Assembly: GCF_011320225.1 (NCBI RefSeq) | Contig: NZ_JAAOEN010000003.1 | Location: 124,001-188,000 of the forward strand | Direction: 5' to 3' | DNA length: 64,000 bases | Source: Phytoactinopolyspora limicola | GTDB taxonomy: Bacteria > Actinomycetota > Actinomycetes > Jiangellales > Jiangellaceae | In this document: positions 18,023 to 27,330 of the stretch, piece after piece | Numbering within the stretch: the stretch's first letter is position 1 | Layout: each line of letters opens with the position of its first letter | Notes under the pieces: generated by a model | Database searches by the model: none | What the model was told of the DNA's origin: nothing | What the model saw: the letters and a program-made list of their open reading frames with translations, nothing else | Program-made: the position numbers and the translations under genes

Positions 18023-18089
18023 ACAACGCAGGTTAGGCCGGATTACGGCCGCTGTCAGTCAGCCACGCCCAACATGACACGATTGATGC

Positions 18090-19094
18090 GTGAACAGCAG
18101 CCTCCTGGTCCGTGCGTGCCGTGGCGAACCGACCGAGCGTCCACCCGTGTGGTTCATGCGGCAGGCCGGCCGGTCCCTGCCCGAGTACCGCAAACTACGC
18201 GAGGGCGTGCCGATGCTGGAGTCGTGCCGCCGCCCCGACATGGTCGTCGAGATCACTCTCCAGCCCGTCCGGCGCTACGGCGTCGACGCCGCGATCTTCT
18301 TCTCCGACATCGTGGTACCGATCAAAGCCACCGGTGTCGACGTGGAGATCCAGCCCGGCGTCGGACCCGTCGTCGCCGAACCGGTACGAACCCGGGCCGA
18401 CCTCGAACGGATCCGGCCGCTGGAACCGGACGACGTCGGCTTCATCACCGAATCGGTCCAGACCCTCACCCGCGAACTCGGCGACACACCGCTGATCGGG
18501 TTCGCCGGAGCCCCATTCACCGTAGCCTCGTACCTGGTCGAGGGCGGGCCATCCCGGCACCACGAACGCACCAAGGCCCTGATGCACAGCGACCCCGATT
18601 TGTGGCACGACCTCCTGGCCCGGGTGGCGCAGATCTCCGGCACGTTCCTCCAGGTGCAAGTGGCCGCCGGGGCTAGCGCCGTGCAGTTGTTCGACTCCTG
18701 GGCCGGTGCGTTGTCCAAGGCGGAATATCAGCGGTTCGTCCTCCCACATAGCGCGGCCACCCTCGCCGGTGTCACCACGGTGCCAAAGATCCACTTCGGC
18801 GTCGGAACGTCGGAGTTCCTGCCACTGCTGGCCGAAGCCGGTGCGGACGTCGTCGGCGTCGACTGGCGCCTCCCACTCGACGAAGCCGCCCGCCGGGTGC
18901 CGGGCCGAGCGGTGCAGGGCAACCTCGACCCCGCCCTGCTGCTGGCCGATTGGTCGGTGGTCGAGGCCGAGGTCGACCGGATCGTCGCGGAAGGACGGGC
19001 CGCACCGGGACACGTGTTCAACCTCGGCCACGGGGTGCTTCCCACCACCAACCCCGACGTTCTCGCCCGGGTGGTCGAGCACATTCAGGGCTAG
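18090..19094 (+). CDS. hemE: Uroporphyrinogen decarboxylase
   Basis: This 334-aa enzyme decarboxylates uroporphyrinogen III to coproporphyrinogen III. The family signature [13 protein letters not shown] (22-34) with substrate-binding arginines is intact, as are GFAGAPFT and the C-terminal NLGHGVLP with its histidine. The start is a GTG; no ribosome site is obvious, so the mRNA may be leaderless. HemY and HemQ follow 1.2 kb downstream, separated by an opposite-strand lipoprotein gene. Confidence 0.96.
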   Translation: MNSSLLVRACRGEPTERPPVWFMRQAGRSLPEYRKLREGVPMLESCRRPDMVVEITLQPVRRYGVDAAIFFSDIVVPIKATGVDVEIQPGVGPVVAEPVRTRADLERIRPLEPDDVGFITESVQTLTRELGDTPLIGFAGAPFTVASYLVEGGPSRHHERTKALMHSDPDLWHDLLARVAQISGTFLQVQVAAGASAVQLFDSWAGALSKAEYQRFVLPHSAATLAGVTTVPKIHFGVGTSEFLPLLAEAGADVVGVDWRLPLDEAARRVPGRAVQGNLDPALLLADWSVVEAEVDRIVAEGRAAPGHVFNLGHGVLPTTNPDVLARVVEHIQG

Positions 19095-19101
19095 TCGCCT
19101 C

Positions 19102-20049
19102 TCAATGTGTCGGTACCTGCCGGCGCCGGAGCCAGACAACCACCGGGGCACCCAACGCCGCACCGAACAGCAAGAACGGCAACGCCGCCCCGAGGCCGGT
19201 CGACGCCGCGCCGAACACGTCGGTGAACGCACCCCAGCCGTTGGCCAGGCCGGCGAGGAAACCGGCATCGTCCTCGTCGTCGGGCTCGTCGTCGATCACT
19301 TCCTCGTCCGGCAGGGAGAAGTGCACCGTGACGGTGGCCAACGAGGTCAGGTCCGCCAGCCGCTCCTGGCGGCTGAGCAGTGCGTCCAGGTCGGACTCCC
19401 GGCTGGCCAGCTCGGCTTCGAGCGCGATGACGTCGCTGAGGTCGGAGGCGTCATCCAGGAGCTCCCGGATGCGGGCGATGCTCTGCCGTTGCGAGGAGAT
19501 CCGGGACTTCGTGTCCACCATGTCCTGCGTCGCGTCCTGGGTGGATCGGCTGCGATCGGTGACGGTGCCGAGCGCGCTCAGCTCACCGATGGCGTCGGCA
19601 TGGGCCTCGGCCGGGATGCGCAGGGTGATCGTGGCGGCGTCGTCGGAGGTCGTCTCGTTGGCGACGAACCCACCGGCTTGACTCGCGATGGTCCCGGCCC
19701 GCCAGGTGGCGTCGGGAATGTCGTCGGTGACGATCTCCAGCTCCACCTGGTAGATGATGTCGCGGCCGACCGCATCGGTGGTGGTCCGGGTGATCACGCC
19801 GCCCGAGGAGCCGGCGGCGGCACCCCGCCGCGCCGCGTCGGTGTCGTCCTCGGCAGCCTCGGTGTCGCCGTCTGTATCGTCGGCGTCGTCGTCCATCGCT
19901 GCGGCGTCGGAAGCAACGTCCTCCGATCCGTTGGCGGCCTGCGACGTCGCACCCGCGCCGGCGTCGCGATCGTCGTTGCCCCCGGAGCAGCCGACCAGCG
20001 CAAGGGCGGCTCCGGCGGCGACGTAAGCTACTACCGTTCGTCGTTTCAT
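19102..20049 (-). CDS. DUF4349 domain lipoprotein
   Basis: This 315-aa membrane-anchored protein has a lipoprotein signal (MKRRTVVAYVAAGAALALVGC, predicted lipidated Cys21), an acidic Asp/Glu/Ala-rich linker (about 25-80) and a DUF4349 domain (about 90-265). The domain contains the coiled-coil segment DTKSRISSQRQSIARIRELL. A C-terminal membrane helix (about 280-305) ends in basic residues. Its function is unknown. It converges on hemE, with a 7-bp gap between stop codons. Confidence 0.85.
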   Translation of the reverse strand: MKRRTVVAYVAAGAALALVGCSGGNDDRDAGAGATSQAANGSEDVASDAAAMDDDADDTDGDTEAAEDDTDAARRGAAAGSSGGVITRTTTDAVGRDIIYQVELEIVTDDIPDATWRAGTIASQAGGFVANETTSDDAATITLRIPAEAHADAIGELSALGTVTDRSRSTQDATQDMVDTKSRISSQRQSIARIRELLDDASDLSDVIALEAELASRESDLDALLSRQERLADLTSLATVTVHFSLPDEEVIDDEPDDEDDAGFLAGLANGWGAFTDVFGAASTGLGAALPFLLFGAALGAPVVVWLRRRQVPTH

Positions 20050-20256
20050 CGTTCTCCTCCAGCGGTGAGATCACGGTGTGACGTACGCCGCCGGGCCCGG
20101 TGCGCGGTCGTTCGATCGGACGGCGAGTCAGCCGGTCTGGTTTCGGAATGGCAGGTCACGATCCGGCTACGGCAGGTGCCCGGGGTAGCTGGACGGCGCG
20201 TGAGCGCCGAGGGCGGACATCCGGAGTGGGCGGACATACGGAGGTGAAATAGACCG

Positions 20257-21789
20257 ATGGCAAGCGGAAGTGCACCCGCGCGCGGGCCGGTGCGGGTCGC
20301 CGTCGTCGGCGGCGGGATCAGCGGCCTGGCCGCGGCCTGGTTCCTCCGTCGTGAGCTGGGTGAACACGCCGAGATCACCGTCCTGGAGCAGCGGGACGTG
20401 ATCGGCGGTCACCTGCGGGTGTCCGAGGTGGCCGGCGTACCCGTCGACGAGGGAGCCGAGTCTTTGCTGGCCCGCCGGCCGGAAGCGGTGGAGCTGGCGC
20501 GCGCCGCCGGCCTGGACGCCGACATCGTGTACCCGGCCGCGGTGGGTGCCGGGTTGTGGAGCCGGGGTGCATTACACGCACTGCCGGCGGGCACCGTGAT
20601 GGGTGTGCCGGCTGACCCAGCCACGTTGAGCGCGCTGCTCACCGCGGACGAGATCGCCGCGGCCGTCCGCCGGGATGGCGTGCCTGCATCGGAGGCGTTC
20701 GCGGGCGGCACCGATGCCATTCGGCTGCCGCTCGACGCCGACGTCGCCATTGGCCGGCTGGTCGGCGCACGGATGGGCCGCGCGGTAGCCGACCGGCTGG
20801 TGGAACCTCTGCTCGGTGGTGTTTACGCTGGCCGAGCCGATCAACTGTCGTTGGACGCCACCATTCCGGCGCTGGGTGCCGCGGCGCGTCGGCACACCAG
20901 CCTGGCCGCCGCGGTCCGCGACGTCCGCGAGGCGACGCCAGCCACCGGTGGGCCGGCGCCGGCTGGTGGCGCTCCGGCCCCGGCCACTCCGGTGCCAGCC
21001 GCCGCGGCCGGGGCAGTGTTCGCCGGACTCCGCGGCGGCGTCGGCCGGCTCCCGGCCGCTGTGGCCCGGGCAGCCGGGGCGACGGTGCGCACCGGCGTCA
21101 CCGTGCGTGGGTTGCGGCGGGTGGCCAGCGGCTGGGAGCTCGACACCGGCCCGGTGCCCGCACCCGAGATGATCTCGGCCGACGCAGTGGTGCTGGCGGT
21201 ACCGACCGCACCCGCCGCGCGGCTGTTGAAGGAGGTGGCGGCCGGTGCGGCTGCCGACCTCGGTGCGGTGGAGACCGCCAGCATGGCCATCGTGACCATG
21301 GCGTTGCCGGCGTCGGCCTTTCCTCGACCACCAGCGTCGTCGGGATTCCTGGTGCCACCGGTTGATGGCCATCGGATCAAGGCGGTCACGTTCTCGTCGG
21401 TGAAATGGCCGTGGCTGGCTGCCGAGGCGGCAGACCTGGTGCTGGTACGCGCGTCGTTGGGGCGCCAGGGAGAATCGCAGGTCCTCCAGCGCGACGACGC
21501 CGACCTCGTCGAGGTGGTCCGGCACGAGTTACGGGCCGCCGTCGGCGTCAACGGAGCACCCGTCGACACCCGGGTCACCCGCTGGGGCGGCGCGCTGCCG
21601 CAATATGCGGTTGGTCACCTCGACCGGGTGGCGCGGGTGCTGGATGCGGTGAAGCAGGTCCCCGGGCTGGCCGTCTGCGGCGCCGTCTACGCAGGTGTAG
21701 GCGTTGCCGCGTGTGTCGCGACGGCGGAGGAGGCAGCTGAGAGGGTGGCTGCGGACCTACGGTCCGGCTATGTCAGGATCGAGGCATGA
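20257..21789 (+). CDS. hemY: Coproporphyrinogen III oxidase (HemY/HemG-type FAD enzyme)
   Basis: This 510-aa FAD enzyme oxidises coproporphyrinogen III to coproporphyrin III in the Gram-positive heme route. The N-terminal [22 protein letters not shown] binds FAD, and the C terminus [21 protein letters not shown] is the second FAD motif. A Pro/Ala-rich stretch near residues 230-250 looks like an insertion. GGAGGTG lies 10 bases before the ATG. It overlaps hemQ by 4 bp, which supports the coproporphyrin pathway over the protoporphyrin one. Confidence 0.93.
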   Translation: MASGSAPARGPVRVAVVGGGISGLAAAWFLRRELGEHAEITVLEQRDVIGGHLRVSEVAGVPVDEGAESLLARRPEAVELARAAGLDADIVYPAAVGAGLWSRGALHALPAGTVMGVPADPATLSALLTADEIAAAVRRDGVPASEAFAGGTDAIRLPLDADVAIGRLVGARMGRAVADRLVEPLLGGVYAGRADQLSLDATIPALGAAARRHTSLAAAVRDVREATPATGGPAPAGGAPAPATPVPAAAAGAVFAGLRGGVGRLPAAVARAAGATVRTGVTVRGLRRVASGWELDTGPVPAPEMISADAVVLAVPTAPAARLLKEVAAGAAADLGAVETASMAIVTMALPASAFPRPPASSGFLVPPVDGHRIKAVTFSSVKWPWLAAEAADLVLVRASLGRQGESQVLQRDDADLVEVVRHELRAAVGVNGAPVDTRVTRWGGALPQYAVGHLDRVARVLDAVKQVPGLAVCGAVYAGVGVAACVATAEEAAERVAADLRSGYVRIEA

Positions 21790-22490
21790 GCGAGCAGCCG
21801 CCACGGCCCAAAGCGCGTGAACTCAACCAGGTCATCCGTTACACCATGTGGTCGGTGTTCCGGGTTCGGGCGGCGCTGGCCGACACCGATCGGGGGCCGC
21901 TGGTGGCCGGGGTCACCGGGCTGATCGACGAGCTGGCGGGGAAGGACGTCGTGGTCCGCGGCACCTATGACGTCGGCGGGTTGCGCGCTGACGCCGACAT
22001 CATGGTCTGGTGGCATGCTCCGGCCATCGAGGACCTCCAGGCGGCCTACCGGCGGCTGCGTGGCACGGCGTTCGGCGGCTACCTGGAGCCGGTGTGGTCG
22101 CAGGCAGCCCTGCACCGGCCCGCGGAGTTCAACAAGAGCCACATCCCGGCGTTCCTGGCCGGCGAGGACGCACGTGCTTACGTGTGTGTGTATCCGTTCG
22201 TCCGTTCATACGAGTGGTATCTGCTGCCGGACGAGGAACGACGGGCGATGCTCGCCGAACACGGTCAGATGGCCCGCGGCTACCCGGATGTGCGGGCCAA
22301 CACGGTGCCGTCGTTCGCGCTCGGCGACTACGAGTGGATCCTCGCCTTCGAGGCGGACGAGCTGCACCGGATCGTCGACCTCATGCGTCACTTGAGGGGG
22401 TCGACGGCCCGCCGGCACGTCCGCGAGGAGGTGCCTTTCTACACCGGGCGGCGGGTCCCGGTCGAAGAGCTGATCACTTCGCTGCCGTGA
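21786..22490 (+). CDS. hemQ: Coproheme decarboxylase (HemQ/ChdC)
   Basis: This 234-aa chlorite-dismutase-fold enzyme converts coproheme to heme b with hydrogen peroxide. Catalytic Tyr136 is in [13 protein letters not shown], and proximal heme ligand His159 is in LAEHGQMAR; both are the expected family residues. The ATG overlaps the hemY stop, and CAGGAT six bases upstream could also drive a leaderless transcript. With hemE and hemY it makes the core of the coproporphyrin-dependent pathway; the ferrochelatase is not in the window. Confidence 0.95.
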   Translation: MSEQPPRPKARELNQVIRYTMWSVFRVRAALADTDRGPLVAGVTGLIDELAGKDVVVRGTYDVGGLRADADIMVWWHAPAIEDLQAAYRRLRGTAFGGYLEPVWSQAALHRPAEFNKSHIPAFLAGEDARAYVCVYPFVRSYEWYLLPDEERRAMLAEHGQMARGYPDVRANTVPSFALGDYEWILAFEADELHRIVDLMRHLRGSTARRHVREEVPFYTGRRVPVEELITSLP

Positions 22491-22542
22491 CGGCGGGTTG
22501 AGCCCGACGGGGTTCGGCCGAGCAACCGATCCACGGGCGAGG

Positions 22543-22989
22543 CTACGGCGCGGGCCGCACCATAGGCACGTGCGGGATGCCGTCGTCGAGGAACTCCGGC
22601 CCGGTCGGGCTGAAGCCGAGCTGTTGGTAGAAGTCAGCCAGGTAGGCCTGGGCGTGTAGTTCACACGGCCGGTCCCCGATCCGGTCGAGGGCGACCCGCA
22701 TCAACCGTCGCGCCAGACCGGCACCTCGGGCTTCGGTGGCCACCGCTACCCGGCCGATCCGGGCGACACCGCCGGGTTCGGCGAGCACCCGCAGGTATGC
22801 CACGGGAGCGCCGGCCTGCTCGTACCAGATGTGCAGGGTATCGGGTTCCAGGTCGCGGCCGTCCAGCTCCGGGTACACACACTGCTGCTCGACGACGAAC
22901 ACGTCCACCCGCAACCGCAAGAGCGCGTAGAGCGTGTGGGTGTCCAGATCGGCGAACGACGCGGTGTGCAAGATCGGCCCATCGCTCAC
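22543..22989 (-). CDS. GNAT family N-acetyltransferase (ElaA-like)
   Basis: This 148-aa acetyltransferase carries the ElaA-type opening LYALLRLRVDVFVVEQQC and the acetyl-CoA motif RVAVATEARGAGLARRLM, then YLADFYQQLGFSPTG. The GTG at 22989 is chosen because TAGTCT lies 7 bases upstream (22997-23002), a leaderless-type promoter, and family homology begins just after it. The substrate is unknown. Its promoter touches the 72-bp palindrome. Confidence 0.86.
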   Translation of the reverse strand: MSDGPILHTASFADLDTHTLYALLRLRVDVFVVEQQCVYPELDGRDLEPDTLHIWYEQAGAPVAYLRVLAEPGGVARIGRVAVATEARGAGLARRLMRVALDRIGDRPCELHAQAYLADFYQQLGFSPTGPEFLDDGIPHVPMVRPAP

Positions 22990-23004
22990 GCCGCTCAGAC
23001 TAGC

Positions 23005-23076
23005 CCTTGTCCCCATGATCATGAACACTTTGCCGTGCGATCGCACGGCAAAGTGTTCATGATCATGGGGACAAGG
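23005..23076. repeat. Perfect 72-bp palindrome
   Basis: The arms 23005-23040 and 23041-23076 are exact reverse complements with no spacer. The centre is TGCCGTGCGATCGCACGGCA, and each arm also contains the small palindrome CATGATCATG. It lies between the divergent GNAT and sodium-symporter genes, directly against the GNAT -10 element. There is no U-tract, so it is not a classical terminator. Confidence 0.95.
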
Positions 23077-23145
23077 TGATTGCCAACGGTGGGTTTCGGG
23101 TGCATGATCTTGGTCACCGGACAGCGCGACGAAGCGAGGTTCGCT

Positions 23146-24678
23146 ATGGCATCCGAAGACACCCGCAGCCCGGCTCGGGAGATGTTCACCAGCCGGTTCG
23201 CCTTCGTGGCCGCCGCCATCGGCATGGCCGTCGGCACGGGCAACATCTGGCGATTCCCGCGCGACGTCCACGACTGGGGCGGTGGTGCATTCCTGCTCGC
23301 CGTGGTGGTCGCCAACCTCGTGTGGGCCATCCCGTTGCTGATGGCGGAGTCGTACATGGGCTCCAAGAGCCGCCTCGGCACGGTGGGCGCCTTCCGCGAC
23401 GTCATGGGCCGCAGATTCACCTGGATGGGTGGATTCATGGGGTTCGCGACCATCGCGATCATGTTCTACTACTCGGTCGTGTGTGGCTGGGCCATCCGCT
23501 ACTTCGTGTACGGCATCACCGGCAAGTTCGAGTCCGGCATCACCGTCGACGAGACCCGCACCATCTGGGAGGGTTTCGTCGACAGTCCGGCCCAGACCAT
23601 CACCTTCCACGCCATCGCCATCGTGCTGGTGGGGCTGGTGGTGATCCGGGGGCTCAAGGGCGGCCTGGAAGCTGTGCTGAAGATCGTCGTTCCGGCGCTG
23701 TTCGTCCTGCTGGCCATCCTTGCGGTACGCGCCATGATGTTGTCCGGGTCGGCCGAGGGGCTGCGATATCTGTTCGTGCCGGAGTGGGGTCAGCTCCGGG
23801 ACGCGGAGCTGTGGTTGCAGGCGTTCGCGCAGATGGCGTTCTCCACCGGGGCCGGCTGGGGCCTGTACCTCACCTACTGCGTGTACATGCGCCGCCGGGA
23901 AGACTTCGCGCTCAACGCCACCACCATCGTGGCCGGCAACCACCTGGCGTCTCTGCTGGCGGGCATCGCGGTGATCTGCACCGTCTTCGCGTTGGGCGGC
24001 ACGGCCTTGGGTGAGCAGGCGACGGGCGCCGGCAACGAAGGCCTCACCTTCGTCTACCTGGCCGCACTCTTCGGTGAGATGCCTGGCGGCACGTGGGTGT
24101 TCGCACCGCTGTTCTTCCTGGTTCTTGCCCTGGCCGGGATCTCCAGCCTGATCGCCATGGTCGAGTTGGCCACCCGCAACGTCGTCGATCTCGGTGTGCG
24201 GCGCCGGGTCGCGGTGCCCGGGATCGTCGTCGTCACCTTCCTGGTCGGGCTACCGGCGGCGCTCAACCTCGACTACCTCAGCAACCAGGACAACGTGTGG
24301 GGTATCGCGCTGCTGATCAGCGGGCTGTTCGCGGCCATCGCGATGATGAAGTACGGCCTCGAGCAGGCCCGCCGCGACATGGATGTGGACAGCGACTTCG
24401 GGGTGCGGGCCTGGTGGACGGTGCTGATCCGGCTGTTCCCGGTGATGTTCGCGGTGCTGTTCGGCTGGTTCATCTATCAGTCGGTCGACAGCCCGGGCAA
24501 AGACTGGTGGAACCCGCTGGACACGTTCAGCCTGGCCACGATGGTGGTGCAGTGGGCGGCGGTGGCGGCGATTCTGCTGCTGCTCAACAACGTGCTGGCG
24601 CGGCGGATCCGGCCCGGCCCGATGACCACCGTGGCTACCAGCGACGATCCCGGCCCGAACGGTTCAGCGGGAAGCTGA
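23146..24678 (+). CDS. Sodium-dependent (NSS/SNF family) amino-acid transporter, MetP-like
   Basis: This 510-aa neurotransmitter:sodium symporter has about 12 membrane helices. The first carries the family motif GTGNIWRFP, which in LeuT forms part of the sodium and substrate site. SSLIAMVELATRN matches the later substrate/sodium helix. The ATG 23146 has GCGAGG upstream; a longer frame to 23080 begins just after the palindrome but has no family character. It is followed by a 43-aa membrane protein of the MetS type, which resembles the methionine/alanine system MetPS of Corynebacterium. The substrate is inferred from that. Confidence 0.9.
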   Translation: MASEDTRSPAREMFTSRFAFVAAAIGMAVGTGNIWRFPRDVHDWGGGAFLLAVVVANLVWAIPLLMAESYMGSKSRLGTVGAFRDVMGRRFTWMGGFMGFATIAIMFYYSVVCGWAIRYFVYGITGKFESGITVDETRTIWEGFVDSPAQTITFHAIAIVLVGLVVIRGLKGGLEAVLKIVVPALFVLLAILAVRAMMLSGSAEGLRYLFVPEWGQLRDAELWLQAFAQMAFSTGAGWGLYLTYCVYMRRREDFALNATTIVAGNHLASLLAGIAVICTVFALGGTALGEQATGAGNEGLTFVYLAALFGEMPGGTWVFAPLFFLVLALAGISSLIAMVELATRNVVDLGVRRRVAVPGIVVVTFLVGLPAALNLDYLSNQDNVWGIALLISGLFAAIAMMKYGLEQARRDMDVDSDFGVRAWWTVLIRLFPVMFAVLFGWFIYQSVDSPGKDWWNPLDTFSLATMVVQWAAVAAILLLLNNVLARRIRPGPMTTVATSDDPGPNGSAGS

Positions 24679-24705
24679 GCCGTGACGACGGGGTGGAGGT
24701 GACAT

Positions 24706-24837
24706 ATGGACACGGAAACCTGGATCTGGACGATCGTATTCTTCGGCGGCACCGTGGTGATCGTGGCGTTCCTGCTGTATTGGGCCTGGAAGAAGGACCG
24801 AGGACGGGCCTCCGGGCCGGAGGACGACGCCCATTAG
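24706..24837 (+). CDS. MetS-like small subunit of the NSS transporter
   Basis: This 43-aa protein has an N-terminal TWIWTIVFFGGTVVIVAF membrane helix, then a basic and acidic tail (WKKDRGRASGPEDDAH). GGAGGT lies 5 bases before the ATG. It starts 28 bp after the NSS symporter stop. In Corynebacterium the small MetS protein is needed with MetP for uptake; the size, topology and position match. Its TAG stop codon is also the start of the TAGGCT hexamer that probably serves the next gene. Confidence 0.82.
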   Translation: MDTETWIWTIVFFGGTVVIVAFLLYWAWKKDRGRASGPEDDAH

Positions 24838-24846
24838 GCTGAGGGC

Positions 24847-26160
24847 ATGACCGTTTCGCCCGCACCCGACGCCGAGGTCGTCGACCTCTGCCGCGACCTG
24901 ATCCGCATCGATACGTCGAACTTCGGTGACAGTACGGGGCCGGGTGAACGTAAAGCCGCGGAATACGTGGCGGCTCAACTCGACGACGCCGGGTTGGCCA
25001 CCACGGTCTTCGACTCCGAACCCGGCCGCACCAGTGTGGTCGCCCGCATCGACGGCGCCGACCCGGCCCGCACCGACGCATTGCTCATCCACGGACACCT
25101 CGACGTCGTCCCGGCCCATGCGCCGGACTGGACCCACCACCCGTTCTCCGGTGAAATCGCCGACGGCTGCGTCTGGGGCCGTGGCGCGGTGGACATGAAG
25201 GACATGGACGCGATGATCCTGTCGGTGGTCCGTGACCGGCTGCGCACCGGACGTCGCCCGGCTCGCCCGGTAGTGCTGGCGTTCCTGGCTGACGAGGAGG
25301 CCGGGGGAGCCCTAGGAGCGCACTGGGCCGTGCAGCACCACAGGGAGCTGTTCGACGGCGTCACCGAGGCGATCGGCGAGGTCGGCGGCTTCAGCCTGAC
25401 CGTCCGCGACGACCTCCGGCTCTACTTGATCGAGACGGCGCAGAAGGGGATCGCCTGGATGCGGTTGACAGTCGACGGCCGGGCCGGGCACGGGTCGATG
25501 CTCAGCGACGACAACGCCGTGACCGAGCTGGCCGAGGCGGTCGCCCGGCTGGGCCGGCACGAATGGCCGGTGCGGATCACCCCGGCTACGCAGGCGTTCC
25601 TCGATGCGGCGAGCGAAGCCTTCGGCGTCGAGCTGGATCCGGCGGATCCGCAACAGCTGTTGGAGACGTTAGGCAACATCGGCCGGATCGTCGGCGCGAC
25701 GGTCCGCAACACCACCAACCCCACCATGCTCAAGGCCGGGTACAAACACAACGTGATCCCGGGCCGGGCCGAAGCGTACGTGGACGGACGTTTCCTGCCG
25801 GGCTATGAGGACGAGTTCGAGTCCACCCTCGACGAGGTGCTCGGACCCAAGGTGCGCCGCGACTACATGGTGCACGACATCGCCGTGCAGACGGAGTTCG
25901 ACGGGTCACTGGTAGACGCGATGACGGCGGCGCTGCTGGAACACGACCCCGCGGCGCGCACCGTGCCGTACACGTTGTCCGGCGGCACCGACGCCAAGGC
26001 GTTCAGCACGCTGGGCGCGCGATGCTTCGGGTTCGCGCCGCTGCGGCTGCCACCGGACCTCGACTTCGCCGGCATGTTCCACGGCGTCGACGAGCGAGTG
26101 CCCACCGAGAGCCTGCGCTTCGGTGCGCGGGTGCTGGATCGCTTCCTCGACCTCGCCTGA
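24847..26160 (+). CDS. M20 family metallopeptidase
   Basis: This 437-aa zinc-dependent exopeptidase or deacylase has the M20 metal motifs HGHLDVVP (His and catalytic Asp), RGAVDMKD with the bridging Asp, and ADEEAGG with the catalytic Glu and a metal Glu. The dimerisation domain has RAGHGS, and TLSGGTDAKAF lies near the C terminus. TAGGCT six bases before the ATG (24835-24840) suggests a leaderless mRNA. The substrate could be a peptide or an N-acylated amino acid. Confidence 0.92.
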   Translation: MTVSPAPDAEVVDLCRDLIRIDTSNFGDSTGPGERKAAEYVAAQLDDAGLATTVFDSEPGRTSVVARIDGADPARTDALLIHGHLDVVPAHAPDWTHHPFSGEIADGCVWGRGAVDMKDMDAMILSVVRDRLRTGRRPARPVVLAFLADEEAGGALGAHWAVQHHRELFDGVTEAIGEVGGFSLTVRDDLRLYLIETAQKGIAWMRLTVDGRAGHGSMLSDDNAVTELAEAVARLGRHEWPVRITPATQAFLDAASEAFGVELDPADPQQLLETLGNIGRIVGATVRNTTNPTMLKAGYKHNVIPGRAEAYVDGRFLPGYEDEFESTLDEVLGPKVRRDYMVHDIAVQTEFDGSLVDAMTAALLEHDPAARTVPYTLSGGTDAKAFSTLGARCFGFAPLRLPPDLDFAGMFHGVDERVPTESLRFGARVLDRFLDLA

Positions 26161-26188
26161 CGGGCTCGACTGCACCGGGACAACAACG

Positions 26189-26434
26189 CTAGGTGTCGAC
26201 GGGTGACAACGACCGGCGCACCCGGAGGATCTTGCGCCGCAGCGTCACCCGTCGGGTGCCGTCCGGAAACCGACGCAATCTGGCCAACTCCCACCGGCCG
26301 TACTCGGCATGTTCGGTCAGCAGCTTGCGGGCCGCGCTGCGGGAGGTGTCGCGGGACAACAACAGGTGGCGGAACTCGTACTCGGTGGCACGGGCGGCAG
26401 CGGAGCGGATGCTCGACGCCACCACGTGTTCCAT
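26189..26434 (-). CDS. DUF5703 family protein
   Basis: This 81-aa conserved actinobacterial protein is strongly basic. YEFRHLLLSRDTSRSAARKLLTEHAEYGRWE and RRVTLRRKILRVRR are the recognisable core. No signal, membrane or metal motif is present, and the function is unknown. It converges on the M20 peptidase gene and is divergent from the next gene. Confidence 0.8.
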   Translation of the reverse strand: MEHVVASSIRSAAARATEYEFRHLLLSRDTSRSAARKLLTEHAEYGRWELARLRRFPDGTRRVTLRRKILRVRRSLSPVDT

Positions 26435-26520
26435 TGAACTATCTTGCCATGGTGACCACGGGGTGTGGTGCCGGGTATTTATGAGCGGCGGACGTGTCGG
26501 AACAGGTACGGTCGGACATT

Positions 26521-27147
26521 GTGACCACAGCTCCGGACGATCGCGCCCGCCTCCAGACCGCGCTCGACGATCTCACCGACGCTCTCGAGAACCACCTCGA
26601 GGCCTGCGTCGCCCGTTCCGGTGAAGGTGACATGGCCGTCCAGGCCGCGTACACCGCACTCCGGCATGCCGCCGAACGTTATGACGACCTCCTGTTCGAG
26701 CTGCGTGAGGAGGTCACCCCGTGGGAGTTCCCCGAGGGTCCACACGTCGACATCGAATACGAAGACCCCGACGCCGAGCCCGCGTCGGTGGGGGTGTTCG
26801 TCCGTCGGGACTATGACATCGTCGACGGCGACGAACTTCTCCGGGCCGGTCGCGAGGCCTACGGCGAGCTGTACCCGGCCCATCCTCGGCAGGCCGCCGA
26901 TGCCGACGTCAACCACGCTGGGCGGGCGTTGTACCAGCTGCTGCATGCCTTCGGAGTGGACGGCCTGGACCAGCGCGCCGAACCGTCCGGGCTGCTACCT
27001 CGCGGAGGTACGGTGTGGGTTCAGGAGCTGACCGACGGCGACGGCGACACCCTGGTCGACGAGCCGTTCGCGGTGGTAGACGACGAGATGCTCATCTACC
27101 GGCTCGACGAGGTCATCGGGCCGGACGAGGACGATGCCCAGGGCTGA
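26521..27147 (+). CDS. Conserved hypothetical protein, acidic
   Basis: This 208-aa, very acidic, soluble protein has a helical N-terminal half (about 5-65: ALDDLTDALENHLEACV and following) and a mixed C-terminal half containing HAGRALYQLLHAFGVDGL and a closing FAVVDDEMLIYRLDEV. I recognise it only as an actinobacterial conserved family with no known role. The GTG 26521 has TACGGT 8 bases upstream, which would give a leaderless mRNA; GTG 26494 is an in-frame alternative. Confidence 0.75.
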   Translation: MTTAPDDRARLQTALDDLTDALENHLEACVARSGEGDMAVQAAYTALRHAAERYDDLLFELREEVTPWEFPEGPHVDIEYEDPDAEPASVGVFVRRDYDIVDGDELLRAGREAYGELYPAHPRQAADADVNHAGRALYQLLHAFGVDGLDQRAEPSGLLPRGGTVWVQELTDGDGDTLVDEPFAVVDDEMLIYRLDEVIGPDEDDAQG

Positions 27148-27330
27148 CGTGACCACTGGTCATGAACAGCATTGACGGCACGCCATGTCGCCGGTAGAAC
27201 GTCTGGCATTCACCGGTACGTCGTCGACCGTTGCCCCGCCGCTGGGACAACCCTGCGACCGTGGCCACAGCCGGCCACCGCAGGCACGGCGCGACGTCGT
27301 GCCGCCGAGTGTTGGGGAGTACCCGAGTCC

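Noticed and set aside
22990-23943. Long minus-strand extension of the GNAT frame
   Set aside because: It crosses the palindrome and shadows the symporter gene on the other strand. Family homology starts only at 22989.
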